DNA of 64,000 bases, taken from assembly GCF_037338445.1 (NCBI RefSeq), contig NZ_CP147838.1:2108001-2172000 (forward strand), given 5' to 3'. Under the pieces are notes generated by a model that was not told the DNA's origin, searched no databases, and saw nothing but the letters and a program-made list of their open reading frames with translations. Source of the DNA: Salinibaculum sp. SYNS191 (GTDB lineage: Archaea > Halobacteriota > Halobacteria > Halobacteriales > Haloarculaceae). The position numbers and the translations under genes were made by a program. Position 1 is the stretch's first letter. Every line of letters starts with the position of its first letter. Positions 17,201 to 25,203 of the stretch are shown one piece after another.

Positions 17201-19845
17201 GTATTGTGAGTTACAACACCGTTCGCAAAGAAGTTGTGAGTCTCAGGGACGGTAACGTCAAACACCTCTTTTTCACCGGTATTGACAGCTGCGACGACCT
17301 CATCCCATTGAAGATTGGCGTCGACAGCTTCTTGAACAAGTGGTTCGGCTCCATCTAAGTCGACATTAGTCAGTATTGTCCGTACCCTATCACGACCGGG
17401 ATTAGCTCCCTGTTTGAGAGCGATGTGTGACGAATTGGTCGCTTCACCAGCAGTCGCCAGAATGCTTCCGACGGGGATTTTGTCCTTACGTCGGTTTGTT
17501 TCGCCGACGATCGACTGTAGCGCCTCCTGCTTTTCTTCGGCCTCAAAGCCAATCTGCTCGGCGTATCGATCGATATTAGCGCCATATAGTTCGATGAACT
17601 GTTGGATATGCTGTGAATTGATCACGTGCCCATTGTCCAATTCGTACTTGCCCCGACGATCTCGCTCACGAGTCCGTGCCCGAATACCATAGGTTTCGAG
17701 CATCAGACGTACCTGTCGAGCGAGCGCGTCACTGATGGTTGAGAGTAATATACTCGACCCACCGTTAGTGCGAACAGAGACAGAACCATCGGCGTCCATC
17801 AAGCCCCGAAGAAATGCGTCAGCGTGTTTCGATGTCGTCAGCTTTGCATCGAGAGAAAGGTCTTCCTTTGGCGTTTGCATTCCTGCGTTGGCGAACAGGC
17901 GCGCAATCGTTGCACTATTCACTCGAATTGAGGGGACTCTGTCATCCTGATACTCAATTTCGACATGCTTGTCGAACTTCCGAGCAAAGATGTCAATTGC
18001 ACGTTCGAGAAGTGCTTCATTGCTGTTCGAAATACGAACAAGTCCGCGATTGCCCCCGCGCCGATTCAGTGAAATATCACCGTCGCCGAAGACAAGTCCA
18101 AGCAGGTACATCAGATCCTCGTCGAACGTCTCTGGCAGCGCGATATCGTCGCCATGACGAAGCATCGCCCGCTGGAAATCAACGGCCGTTCGAGAGACAC
18201 CGATGCCGTCAAGTACAGTATCGAGTTTATCTAATGAAACATATCGATTCGAGAGTGTATCATAGATAAAGTCCTCCGAGAGACCGAGTTCGGCGGCTGC
18301 CGCGCGAAGATGTCCGAACTCCTCAGAAAGCTCGGTGCGAATGAACGAGAGGGATTCATCGGTCAGTTTTACCTTCTCACTGGTTAAATCAAGGAATTCA
18401 CGAACCGGAACCGTCGATTGAGAGATGTCGTCGTATTTCGGAACTGCAACGTAGTCGCCCGGCATTACTTCGTCAATCTCCCTCCACTCGATTCCTTCTT
18501 CACCACAGACGAGAACAGGAGTGTTCACCGAGGCTTCTAGTTCCTTCCCGTGACTGGTCTCGATACGACGGCACGGCTTTTCTGGCATTCGCCAGACGTG
18601 TGATGTCTGCTTGGCCGTTGCTTTTCCCTCATCGCGGTCAAAGGTGTATAGCTGGTGCTGCTTTTTTGCGTTCGTCTCAGTTTGAACGGGTTCGGGGATT
18701 TCCTGTTCAACCAGAGAGCTGATTTCTTGGAAACCTTCTCCCGTATGGATCAGTGTATCTCCAGTCACACACAACCCAGCTGAACTTGCACCCTTGCCCG
18801 AGGTGTAGACAGAGCGAGGGGCTATTTGTCGGATATACTGAAGCATGGCCGACTTTCCCGTACCAGGGTCACCGATCAGAAGCATGTGCAGGTCGCCACG
18901 AATCCGCGACCCGTCGGGGAGGTGTTTGGTGACGCCGGAGAAGAGCTGGAGAATCATCGCCAGCTTCTGTTTCTCGTAGCCGTAGATGGAGGGCGCAATC
19001 GCGCCGACCATCTTCTCGTAGATGCCGGACTCGTTGGAGAGTTCGACGATCTCCTTCTTGTCCTCGTCGGTGATGTCCATGTCCTCGAACTGTTCGTCCT
19101 CGATGGTGACCGAGAGGCCGTCCATGTAGACGTCGAACATCGCGGACTTCTCGCGGTCGTTGCCCTGCTGGTCGAGTTTGAGGACGCCCGTCACCTCGAC
19201 GTGGTCGCCGGCGGTGACCTCGCCGGTGATGTCGTCTTCGATGTTCACGTCGATGCTCTGGGGCGTCTCGCCGCCGCGCAGGCCCTCGGGGGACTCCTGG
19301 ACGCGGAGTTTCTGGGCGTCGATGAACTCGGACTGGTCGAAGTTGATGCGGAAGGGGCCCTGGCGTTCACAGCCCTGGCACTCGTGGGGTTCCTGGAAGT
19401 CGCCGTCGACCTGCGGGATGCGCGTGAGCGTGCCACAGCGCTGGCACTCGAAGGCGGCGTTGGTAATCTTCGGGCGGACGTCGGTGGCCTTGCGGACGAT
19501 GCCCTTGACGGAGATGAGCGAGCCGCGGTGGTCGGCGCGGATGGCGCGGATGTCGGTCGATTCGGGGAGGTTCCGGACGCGGACGTGGGCCTGGCCGAGC
19601 GAGACGTCGACGGGGAGGTCGTACAGGCGCAGGGCCTCCTCGGCGTACTCGGTGAGCTGTTGAGGTTTCGTGCGGACGTCGTCGGCGAGGTCGGGGTCGA
19701 AGCGGTAGAGGTCCTGCCAGTCGACGTACAGCGACTTCTGCTCGGTCGGGTACTTCTGTGCCAGTTCCCCGATGTCGTTGCGGTAGTAGCTCCGGTAGAA
19801 CTCCTCGAACGTGTCGATGAGTTCGGTGTCGTCCGCGCGGGCCAT
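14263..19845 (-). CDS. mcm: MCM replicative helicase precursor with two inteins
   Basis: The 1860-residue precursor yields a mature MCM of 698 aa after protein splicing, the normal length for haloarchaea. MCM unwinds DNA at the replication fork. The N-terminal domain has a zinc-binding set (CQRC ... CQGC, near residue 140-170). The AAA+ domain has Walker A GDPGTGKS, Walker B VDELDKM, and the arginine-finger region LISRFDLIF; the C-terminal winged helix closes the protein. Intein 1 occupies residues 359-881, after SSAGL, and intein 2 residues 921-1559, inside the Walker B/DKM region. Only 39 extein residues separate them. The ATG at 19845 is preferred because the 15 residues before it are not MCM-like. 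Function depends on splicing of both inteins. Confidence 0.95.
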   Translation of the reverse strand: MARADDTELIDTFEEFYRSYYRNDIGELAQKYPTEQKSLYVDWQDLYRFDPDLADDVRTKPQQLTEYAEEALRLYDLPVDVSLGQAHVRVRNLPESTDIRAIRADHRGSLISVKGIVRKATDVRPKITNAAFECQRCGTLTRIPQVDGDFQEPHECQGCERQGPFRINFDQSEFIDAQKLRVQESPEGLRGGETPQSIDVNIEDDITGEVTAGDHVEVTGVLKLDQQGNDREKSAMFDVYMDGLSVTIEDEQFEDMDITDEDKKEIVELSNESGIYEKMVGAIAPSIYGYEKQKLAMILQLFSGVTKHLPDGSRIRGDLHMLLIGDPGTGKSAMLQYIRQIAPRSVYTSGKGASSAGLCVTGDTLIHTGEGFQEISSLVEQEIPEPVQTETNAKKQHQLYTFDRDEGKATAKQTSHVWRMPEKPCRRIETSHGKELEASVNTPVLVCGEEGIEWREIDEVMPGDYVAVPKYDDISQSTVPVREFLDLTSEKVKLTDESLSFIRTELSEEFGHLRAAAAELGLSEDFIYDTLSNRYVSLDKLDTVLDGIGVSRTAVDFQRAMLRHGDDIALPETFDEDLMYLLGLVFGDGDISLNRRGGNRGLVRISNSNEALLERAIDIFARKFDKHVEIEYQDDRVPSIRVNSATIARLFANAGMQTPKEDLSLDAKLTTSKHADAFLRGLMDADGSVSVRTNGGSSILLSTISDALARQVRLMLETYGIRARTRERDRRGKYELDNGHVINSQHIQQFIELYGANIDRYAEQIGFEAEEKQEALQSIVGETNRRKDKIPVGSILATAGEATNSSHIALKQGANPGRDRVRTILTNVDLDGAEPLVQEAVDANLQWDEVVAAVNTGEKEVFDVTVPETHNFFANGVVTHNTAAAVRDDFGDGQQWTLEAGALVLADKGIAAVDELDKMECVTGETLVNTGDGIVPIREVALSADADGDGEQKERGRILRDIDATVWTMTDDGQLTTRDVTAVHEYEAPSALREVTLESGESVTATADHPFFVLDEGRRAERPAADLESGDWVYVPDSIPQPASDGGAAVTTPSGAGDIASQTTPALGALMGYVAGDGNVYYNRDEGSYGIRFINSEEELLADFERACREAFDATPVRHPSEQRADGVETVRLHGKRYVDELLAAGLNLETYEGKRAPAAVLQGDADVKAAFLRALADAEGNVDDRNVTIYSASYELLLGAKMLLSEFGVTSQIQHRERDEGRDLYILAITAADSLAAFNRHVGFTLARKQEALDAVCDRVSGDRTILDVLPECGHLFAEARDSLRLHQSECGLTDATYCNFENGDANFSLSKAERVLDRFEERRDRAVTDHETLSTPCSWDTLSTLKERYHVSQSEIAQGSDYSQQRVSRAWGSDDTLRTVVRQTLRTITSAAAETDLDRLRDLVRGDVKWRRVDSVDSVDPSVGDDRLAVLRHRLADILGTDEDDAYSRATDLLAVEPSADSWDSLRAELDRHGLSFQDIAARMDVDGSTVSRWFHGVVDGESFETVRDVTFSLIENERDRIRTLVAELDDRREPKVYDLTVDGTHNFLANGMVVHNSDDRSAMHEALEQQSISVSKAGINATLKSRCSLLGAANPKYGRFDQYEPIGEQINLEPALISRFDLIFTVTDQPDEEEDANLAEHIIQTNYAGELHTHRTETSTSNFTEEEVETVTEEVAPTIEPDLLRKYIAYAKRNCFPTMTEEAKSEIQDFYVNLRARGSDEDAAVPVTARKLEALVRLAEASARIRLSDTVEQEDASRAVDIVRYCLEDIGMDPETGEFDADMVETGTSKSQRDRIKDLLSLIQDIEEEYDEGAPVDVIIERAEEAGMESSKAEHEIEQLKQKGEVYEPKTDHLRTT
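15169..17085 (-). other. Intein 2 of MCM (639 aa), with extra HTH segments
   Basis: It begins with Cys (CVTGETLVNTG), ends THNFLANGMVVHN before extein Ser, and interrupts the Walker B region between DKME and SDDRS. The LAGLIDADG motifs are MGYVAGDG and LRALADAEG. About 240 residues between endonuclease and the C-terminal splicing block are unusual: they include two helix-turn-helix-like stretches (VSQSEIAQGSDYSQQRVS and LSFQDIAARMDVDGSTVS), probably for DNA recognition. Its composition is close to that of MCM, unlike intein 1. Confidence 0.9.
17203..18771 (-). other. Intein 1 of MCM (523 aa)
   Basis: It starts with Cys (CVTGDTLIHTG) and ends in HN before extein Thr, with the usual splicing blocks including THNFFANGVVTHN. 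A LAGLIDADG homing endonuclease lies inside (LLGLVFGDG and FLRGLMDADG), both active-site acids present. The base composition is visibly more A/T-rich than the surrounding MCM exteins, a sign of recent arrival by homing. Insertion is seven codons after the SGKGASSAG stretch, beyond Walker A. Confidence 0.92.
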
Positions 19846-20121
19846 CTGGTGGCAATGGCTTAGATTCCCTTCGGTCAAGAAGGTTCGCAAATCGGGGTGG
19901 AAGTGATACGGCGCGCGCGCAACCGGGAGACGACGCCGACCGCACCCTCGAAACGAAGGGGTGGGTCGGGGTGGGCAGTCGCCCGACGCCGAAGCGGACG
20001 GCAGAGCGGAGTGCCGACCCGGAGTGAAAGTAGTCTGGCCGCGACGGAACCGCCAGACTCCGAGTCGGCGACTGACGAAACGAAGGGGTTGGAGACTGGA
20101 CGCGGGAGACGGGAGAGAGGA

Positions 20122-20412
20122 CTAGTTCGAGGCCGCCGGCCGATACCACAGTGCGACCCAGAGGCGGACGCTCTCGCTCCAGGCCCGCCAGAGCGTGGGC
20201 GGGGCGGCAGGGGTGTCGTGGCGGGCGCGGGGGGAGAACGTGGGCCGGACGGTTATCTCGGTCCGGCACTCGGGACAGAGATAGCGGGCGGTCCGGGCCG
20301 TCTCGACGACGCGCCAGTCCTCGTCGTATCGACTCTGGTGTCCACACTCCGGACAGAACAGCGTCGATTTGGACGGAACGTCGGCACGGGATTCGCGTTG
20401 TGTCACTGCCAT
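20122..20412 (-). CDS. Haloarchaeal zinc-ribbon protein, 96 aa
   Basis: The protein has two CPEC knuckles (residues about 20-23 and 47-50), giving one four-Cys zinc ribbon, followed by a Trp-rich tail. It resembles small zinc-finger proteins common in haloarchaea without known function. Its ATG lies 26 bases after the stop of the small HTH protein gene upstream, so the two are probably one transcript. Confidence 0.7.
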   Translation of the reverse strand: MAVTQRESRADVPSKSTLFCPECGHQSRYDEDWRVVETARTARYLCPECRTEITVRPTFSPRARHDTPAAPPTLWRAWSESVRLWVALWYRPAASN

Positions 20413-20438
20413 GTGGATGGAGTGGAAATCGCCGTCGG

Positions 20439-20618
20439 TCAGGTGCCCGACCGGTTCATCGAATCCGTCCGGCCCGTCTCACGGACGGGGATGCCCCGGG
20501 TGCGAAGTTCGGACGCGAGTTTGGTGGGTGAGACGCCACTCCGTTCGGCCGCCTCGTCGAGAGTGAGCGTCCCGCTCCGGTACAGCGTCAACGTCGACGT
20601 CAATGACCTGAATGACAT
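20439..20618 (-). CDS. Small HTH protein, DUF7317-like, 59 aa
   Basis: A short gene easily missed. It encodes LTLYRSGTLTLDEAAERSG followed by VSPTKLASELRTRGIPVRE, a helix-turn-helix of the kind seen in small haloarchaeal proteins annotated as DUF7317. An AT-rich promoter stretch (about 20648-20660) lies 30-42 nt upstream of the ATG at 20618. It precedes the zinc-ribbon gene by 26 bases. Likely DNA-binding; the target is unknown. Confidence 0.7.
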   Translation of the reverse strand: MSFRSLTSTLTLYRSGTLTLDEAAERSGVSPTKLASELRTRGIPVRETGRTDSMNRSGT

Positions 20619-20786
20619 TCGTTCCTCGACCCGGAGTAGGGTACATCCATATTTAAATATTCTGTGGGTCTTTGTACCACAATCAAATCAGATTTGGCGT
20701 AAAAATTGTCCAACCGCCCCCGATATTCCTGTGAAGCTGTAGTTTCGTCAACCCAGATTCGGGGTCTCCGAACGGGATGCCGGCCG

Positions 20787-21284
20787 CTATCGAGCGTCGT
20801 CGTTCGAACCGGTGGAATCGACGCCGCGAACGCCCTGGAGGACGTTGACCACCCCGGCGATGGCCAGCAGGAGACCGAAGCCGGGAGCGAGGTAGTGCCA
20901 CCACGGCATCGAGGACTCGACGAGGTAGGAGTCCGTCCCGTCGCCCGCGACGACGTAGGCCGTCGCCCGGTCACCCGGGGAGTGGTTCCTGATTACTTCC
21001 CCCGCTCGAATCCCCGACGAGACCCGATTCCGGTCACCGGGGAAGACGGTGTCACCCTCGTACTGTTGGCCGTCGTAGCTGTACCGGTAGGTGACGTCGA
21101 GGATGTATCCGGACGCCCCGTCGCCGGTTTCGTACCGCGTCCAGTTGGACGAGACGATTTCCGCCTCCACCGGCTCGCTGTTCATGGTGTCTAGCACGTG
21201 GGGCGCGGCCCAGTAGACGCCGCCGGCGACGAACGCGACGCCGAGGACGAGCGCGATGATACCGCCTCTCACTCGTTGATGCAT
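20787..21284 (-). CDS. DUF3592 membrane protein, 165 aa
   Basis: The protein has an N-terminal membrane helix (IIALVLGVAFVAGGVYWA, about residues 9-26), an extracellular beta domain with SYDGQQYEGDTVFPGD and the YPxGD-like NHSPGDRATAYV, and a second helix near residue 130-150 (YLAPGFGLLLAIAGVVNVL). This is the DUF3592 plan. I took the ATG at 21284; the frame runs 46 codons further but those are Arg-rich and not acidic like the rest. A relative of the same family sits at 40621. It is divergent from the histidine kinase gene at 21456. Confidence 0.85.
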   Translation of the reverse strand: MHQRVRGGIIALVLGVAFVAGGVYWAAPHVLDTMNSEPVEAEIVSSNWTRYETGDGASGYILDVTYRYSYDGQQYEGDTVFPGDRNRVSSGIRAGEVIRNHSPGDRATAYVVAGDGTDSYLVESSMPWWHYLAPGFGLLLAIAGVVNVLQGVRGVDSTGSNDDAR

Positions 21285-21455
21285 CGTCTCGTGAGCGCTC
21301 GCGGGGAGGTTATCAATCCCCGTGACACTCGACGTCGGCCGACGACGAGACGCGGCCACCATCGTCGTCGAGCGCCGGCGCGGCCGGCCGTCGAGCCGAA
21401 GACGGACAGAAAGTCGATGCAAAAGCTCCAGTACCCGTCCACCATACGGTCACCT

Positions 21456-23015
21456 ATGGGTAGCGAATCGACGAAGGAGCAGCTCCGAATCGGCGACGTC
21501 ATTCGGGGCATCCACAGGGCTCTCGTTGATGCGGAGACCCGGGAGTCTCTCGAATCCGAGGTATGCGAGGCGTTTGCGACGTCGTCCCCGTACGTCTTCG
21601 CGTGGATCGGGACGCACGACCCCGAGACGGAGCAGATCGTGCCACGAACCTCTGCGGGAGTGGACGCGGCGTATCTCGACGACATCTCCATCTCTGTCTC
21701 CGAATCCCCCGACAGACACGGGCCGACCGCGACGGCGGTACGCACCGGCCGCATCCAGGTCATGCAGGACATCCGGAACGACCCGGAGTACGAACCCTGG
21801 CGGGAGCACGCACTCGACCGGGGGTTCGAGTCCAGCGCCGCCATCCCAATAGCCAACGACACCGACGCCTACGGGGTGCTGAATCTCTACGCCGACCGGC
21901 CGGAGGCCTTCGAGCGACGCGAACAGCAGTTGCTGTCGGAGCTGGGTGAGACAATCGCGACGGCCATCGCCGGCATCGTCGCCCGCCGCGAAGTCGAAGC
22001 ACAGAAAGAGAAGTACGAGCGTCTCGCGACGCGGATTTCGGACGCGTACTACGCCGTCGACTCCGAGTGGCGGATTACGTACTGGAACGAGCGGATGGCC
22101 GAACGAACCGGGCGGCCGGCGGACGACGTCCAGGGGAAGACACTCTGGGCGGCCTTTCCGACAGTCAGGGGAACCGAACTCGAAGCCAGCTATCGGGAGG
22201 CGATGGCCGACGGTGACCCCCGGTCGTTCGAGTACTACCTCGACGACCCGTTCGACTACTGGGTGGAGGTCGACGTCTATCCCGACGAGGGCGGACTCTC
22301 GATTTTCTCCCGCGACGTCACCGAGCGGAAGGAACGGGAACAGCGGGTCGCGAACCAGCGCGACAACCTGCAGACGCTGAACCAGGTGTTGCGACACGAC
22401 ATCCGCAACGACCTCCAGGTGGTGACGACGCACGCCGGTCTGTGTGCCGAACGGACCGAAGACGGCAGCGAGGACAGCGAGTTCGTCGACACGATTCGCG
22501 AACGGGCCGAGCACGCCGTCGAACTGACGACTACGGCCGGGAACATGGCCGAGGTCATGCTCGGGGACGAACAGAACCGCGAGCAGGTCTCGCTCCGGGC
22601 GACACTGGAAGCCGAGATAGCGGAGCAGAAATCTGCCTACCCCGAGGCGGAAATCAGTGTCGAGGGCGCGATACCCACAGAGACCGTGCTGGCAAACGAG
22701 ATGCTCGGGTCCGTCTTCCGCAACCTGTTGAAAAACGCTATCCAGCACAACTACGACGAGACGCCCGAGGTCACTGTCGAGGTGGAGTCCCGCGACGACG
22801 TTCGAGTCCGCGTCGCCGACAACGGGCCGGGCGTCCCCGACGAGCGGAAGGCCGACATCTTCGGGAAGGGCGAGAAGGGACTCGACAGCGAGGGAACCGG
22901 CCTCGGGCTCCACCTGGTGCAATCGCTCGTGGACGGGTACGGTGGCGACGTCTGGGTCGAAGACAACGACCCCACTGGGGCAGTGTTCGTCGTCGAACTC
23001 CCCAGAGCAGACTGA
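21456..23015 (+). CDS. GAF-PAS sensor histidine kinase
   Basis: A 519-residue soluble kinase. A GAF domain comes first (residues about 20-175; FAWIGTHDPETEQIVPRTSAG; AIPIANDTDAYGVLNLYAD), then a PAS domain (about 190-290, SDAYYAVDSEWRITYWNERM). The H box is LRHDIRNDLQ, and the ATPase domain has the N box FRNLLKNAIQHN, G1 DNGPGVPDE and G2 GTGLGLHLV. It would sense a cytoplasmic signal and autophosphorylate. There is no response regulator next to it. The ATG at 21456 is chosen; an ATG at 21417 in frame is an alternative. Confidence 0.9.
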   Translation: MGSESTKEQLRIGDVIRGIHRALVDAETRESLESEVCEAFATSSPYVFAWIGTHDPETEQIVPRTSAGVDAAYLDDISISVSESPDRHGPTATAVRTGRIQVMQDIRNDPEYEPWREHALDRGFESSAAIPIANDTDAYGVLNLYADRPEAFERREQQLLSELGETIATAIAGIVARREVEAQKEKYERLATRISDAYYAVDSEWRITYWNERMAERTGRPADDVQGKTLWAAFPTVRGTELEASYREAMADGDPRSFEYYLDDPFDYWVEVDVYPDEGGLSIFSRDVTERKEREQRVANQRDNLQTLNQVLRHDIRNDLQVVTTHAGLCAERTEDGSEDSEFVDTIRERAEHAVELTTTAGNMAEVMLGDEQNREQVSLRATLEAEIAEQKSAYPEAEISVEGAIPTETVLANEMLGSVFRNLLKNAIQHNYDETPEVTVEVESRDDVRVRVADNGPGVPDERKADIFGKGEKGLDSEGTGLGLHLVQSLVDGYGGDVWVEDNDPTGAVFVVELPRAD

Positions 23016-23388
23016 GCGCCGTCAGTCGGGACGTGCGCGACCGGGTGCAGACGACGCGTCGCCGACAACCCTATGCGCCGAGACATCTTACGAACAGGTG
23101 GTCTCGTGCATCGGTACGTGGCAGTCCGGTGTGAGACCGCCCGGCAGCGAGCGCGCACCGAGTCTTGTCACTTCACGCGACCGGCATCGCGTTCCGGGCG
23201 CGCTCGGTCCTGCCGGCTCCTTGTGATTGGGCCACGTCGGCCCTTTCGACGACGCTGTCTGCGCCCCGAAACCGACGTGTGACTACCTGGAACCGAGCGG
23301 TCTCGGTAGTGCTTCGAGTAAGCGCTGCTTACCGCTGAGCAATCCCCGACGTGGCGACTGACGACGGACCGCCGAGTGTGCTCGACCC
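23016..23388. other. Spacer between histidine kinase and ATP-grasp gene
   Basis: About 370 G+C-rich bases at a convergent junction. Frames are open on several strands by composition alone and none has family likeness. No clear terminator is seen. Confidence 0.4.
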
Positions 23389-24192
23389 CTACTGTTCGAC
23401 CGCGCGAACGTCCGTCTCGGCGGCGTCGACAGAGTCGGTTCCACCGGGGAGGCGAGCGAGCACGGACTCGACGAGGTCGGGCACCATGGCCGCGTTGCGG
23501 AAACTCATGGCCGGATTCACGTCGACGGCCCAGTACTGGCCGTCTGCCCTCACGCAGTCGACGCCGAGGGCCTGCGTGCCGGTCCGTCGCAACAGTGCCC
23601 TGACCTGTCGTGCCAGGTCGGGGTCGGGTTCGACCAGTCCGAGCGGTCGCTTCTCGCCCCGGAGCTTCGAGGTGGTCTTCAGCACCTGTACGACGATGTC
23701 CGACCCCGTGTCGACAGCGTAGTACTTGTAGTCGACGGGCGTCGCTGGCACGAGTTCCTGGTAGACGTCGCCCTCGCCGTTGAGTTCCGGGTCCGGCCGG
23801 AAGTGCCAGTCGACGTGCGTCTTCGCGACGTGCTGCCCGTCCGGCCTGGTGAGATGAGTGGGTGGCACGCGAAAGCCGACGTCCCTGAGTTTCTGGTACC
23901 CCAGCAGGCGAACCCCGAGCAACAGCGTGCGGAACCCGTTCCAGGTCGGCACTCCCAGCCGCTGGGCGGCCAGGAGTGCGTGGAACGACTCCGGGTCGAC
24001 CTTCTTGTTCATCAGCAACGCCAGGTCCGCCAGGTCGGCGTCGGTCAGCCGTCTCCCCGGCTCGAAGAAGGTGACGGTGATGCCGGCCGCTTCGAGACGC
24101 CGCGCGACGTCGGCGAAGATGTCGTGGTCCGCGTTGCAGATGAGTCCGACGCGTCGCTCCCCGGCCGAACCGTCTGGTGTGCCCTCTCCCAT
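23389..24192 (-). CDS. ATP-grasp (RimK-like) ligase family protein, copy A
   Basis: A 267-residue protein of the ATP-grasp fold. It has an N-terminal Rossmann-like part (RVGLICNADHDIFADV), MNKKVDPESFHALLAAQRLGVPTWNG, an ATP-binding central part (VAKTHVDWHF; YQELVPATPVDYKYYAVD) and a C-terminal metal-binding stretch ALGVDCVRADGQYWAVDVNPAMSF. Such enzymes join a carboxylate to an amine or thiol using ATP. The neighbour to the right is a diverged paralogue of the same length and motif order. ATG 24192 has TATA-like sequence (about 24217-24232) upstream. The substrate is unknown. Confidence 0.85.
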   Translation of the reverse strand: MGEGTPDGSAGERRVGLICNADHDIFADVARRLEAAGITVTFFEPGRRLTDADLADLALLMNKKVDPESFHALLAAQRLGVPTWNGFRTLLLGVRLLGYQKLRDVGFRVPPTHLTRPDGQHVAKTHVDWHFRPDPELNGEGDVYQELVPATPVDYKYYAVDTGSDIVVQVLKTTSKLRGEKRPLGLVEPDPDLARQVRALLRRTGTQALGVDCVRADGQYWAVDVNPAMSFRNAAMVPDLVESVLARLPGGTDSVDAAETDVRAVEQ

Positions 24193-24214
24193 AAGTGCCA
24201 GACACAAGGATACC

Positions 24215-24232
24215 CCTCTATATCTCTATATG
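24215..24232 (-). promoter_or_regulatory. Promoter of ATP-grasp copy A
   Basis: A TATATCTCTATA stretch lies 25-40 nt before the ATG at 24192 on the minus strand. A second one (TACTATATATC, near 24268-24278) lies further upstream. This suggests that copy A is transcribed separately from copy B. Confidence 0.45.
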
Positions 24233-24345
24233 CTGGCTAACGTCCCCCGGGTCGCAAAAGAGAGAGCATACTATATATCTCTCGACGACACCGCCACAGC
24301 AGGAGGACCACCCGCCAGCGGTCGTTTCCAGCCGATACCGCCGCC

Positions 24346-25074
24346 TTACCGGGGGACGGCACTCGCAATCGACTCCACGAGTGCCGCTTCGAGTCCCGTC
24401 CGGCGAAAACTGGTCGCCGGGTTCACGTCGACGGCGTGGGACTCCCCGTCGACCTCGACGACGTCGACACCGAGTGCCCGTGCCCCGCTAAAGCGCAACA
24501 GGCGTGCGAGTCGCCGCTCGACCGCCGGGTCTGGCGTCCCGCGACCGAGGAACGCGCGCTCGCCGAAGAGCTTCGACTCGAAGCGCGTGACCGCCGTCTG
24601 CACGGTTTTCCCGTCGTCGACGGCGTAGTACTTGTGGTCGATACCGTCGAAGTCCAGCAGCGGCTGGTAGAAGTCACCGTCGCCGTTCAGCGTCGGCTCC
24701 TCGTGGATGTCGAGAAAGCCCTTGGCCACGAAGTCGCCGTCCGGCTTGTCGGGGTGGACGTCGGGAACCTGGAAGCCCACGGCGGCGAGTGCGCCCAGTT
24801 GCGAGAGACGGTTGAAGAACACCATCGAGGCGACGTAGCCGTTCCACGCGGGAATCCCGTTCCGGTGGGCGTATTCGAGTGCGTGAAGCGACTCCCACCG
24901 CACCTTCTTGTTGACGAGCAGGTCGAGAGCGTCCAGGCGGTCGGTGGACAACTCGACGCCGGGTTCGAGGAACTCGACCGCGTACCCCCGGTCGCGGAGG
25001 CGGTCCGCGACGGGGCCGAACATCTCGTGGTCGGCCGGGCAGATGAGACCGATTCGGGGCTTGGGTGCTGTCAC
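24346..25074 (-). CDS. ATP-grasp (RimK-like) ligase family protein, copy B
   Basis: A 242-residue paralogue of the gene at 23389. The motif order is identical: RIGLICPADHEMFGPV, VNKKVRWESLHALEYAHRNGIPAWNG, FVAKGFLDIHEEPTLNGDGDFYQP, HKYYAVDDGK, and GVDVVEVDGESHAVDVNPATSFRRTG. The GTG at 25074 gives a start matching copy A; the frame runs further upstream but over the intergenic region. Copy B and copy A are separated by 153 bases. The gene is divergent from the ComB-like gene by 129 bases, so the locus can be controlled from one shared region. Confidence 0.85.
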   Translation of the reverse strand: MTAPKPRIGLICPADHEMFGPVADRLRDRGYAVEFLEPGVELSTDRLDALDLLVNKKVRWESLHALEYAHRNGIPAWNGYVASMVFFNRLSQLGALAAVGFQVPDVHPDKPDGDFVAKGFLDIHEEPTLNGDGDFYQPLLDFDGIDHKYYAVDDGKTVQTAVTRFESKLFGERAFLGRGTPDPAVERRLARLLRFSGARALGVDVVEVDGESHAVDVNPATSFRRTGLEAALVESIASAVPR

Positions 25075-25203
25075 GGAGTTCCAATGAGGGGCACGGACGA
25101 TGATAAACGTCTGTGCCGGCAACCACACCCTACCGTTCGACTACGTTGGTCAATGTAGTCCTAATACACAGGGTTATGAATTTCGGGCGCTCTCTATATA
25201 CCG

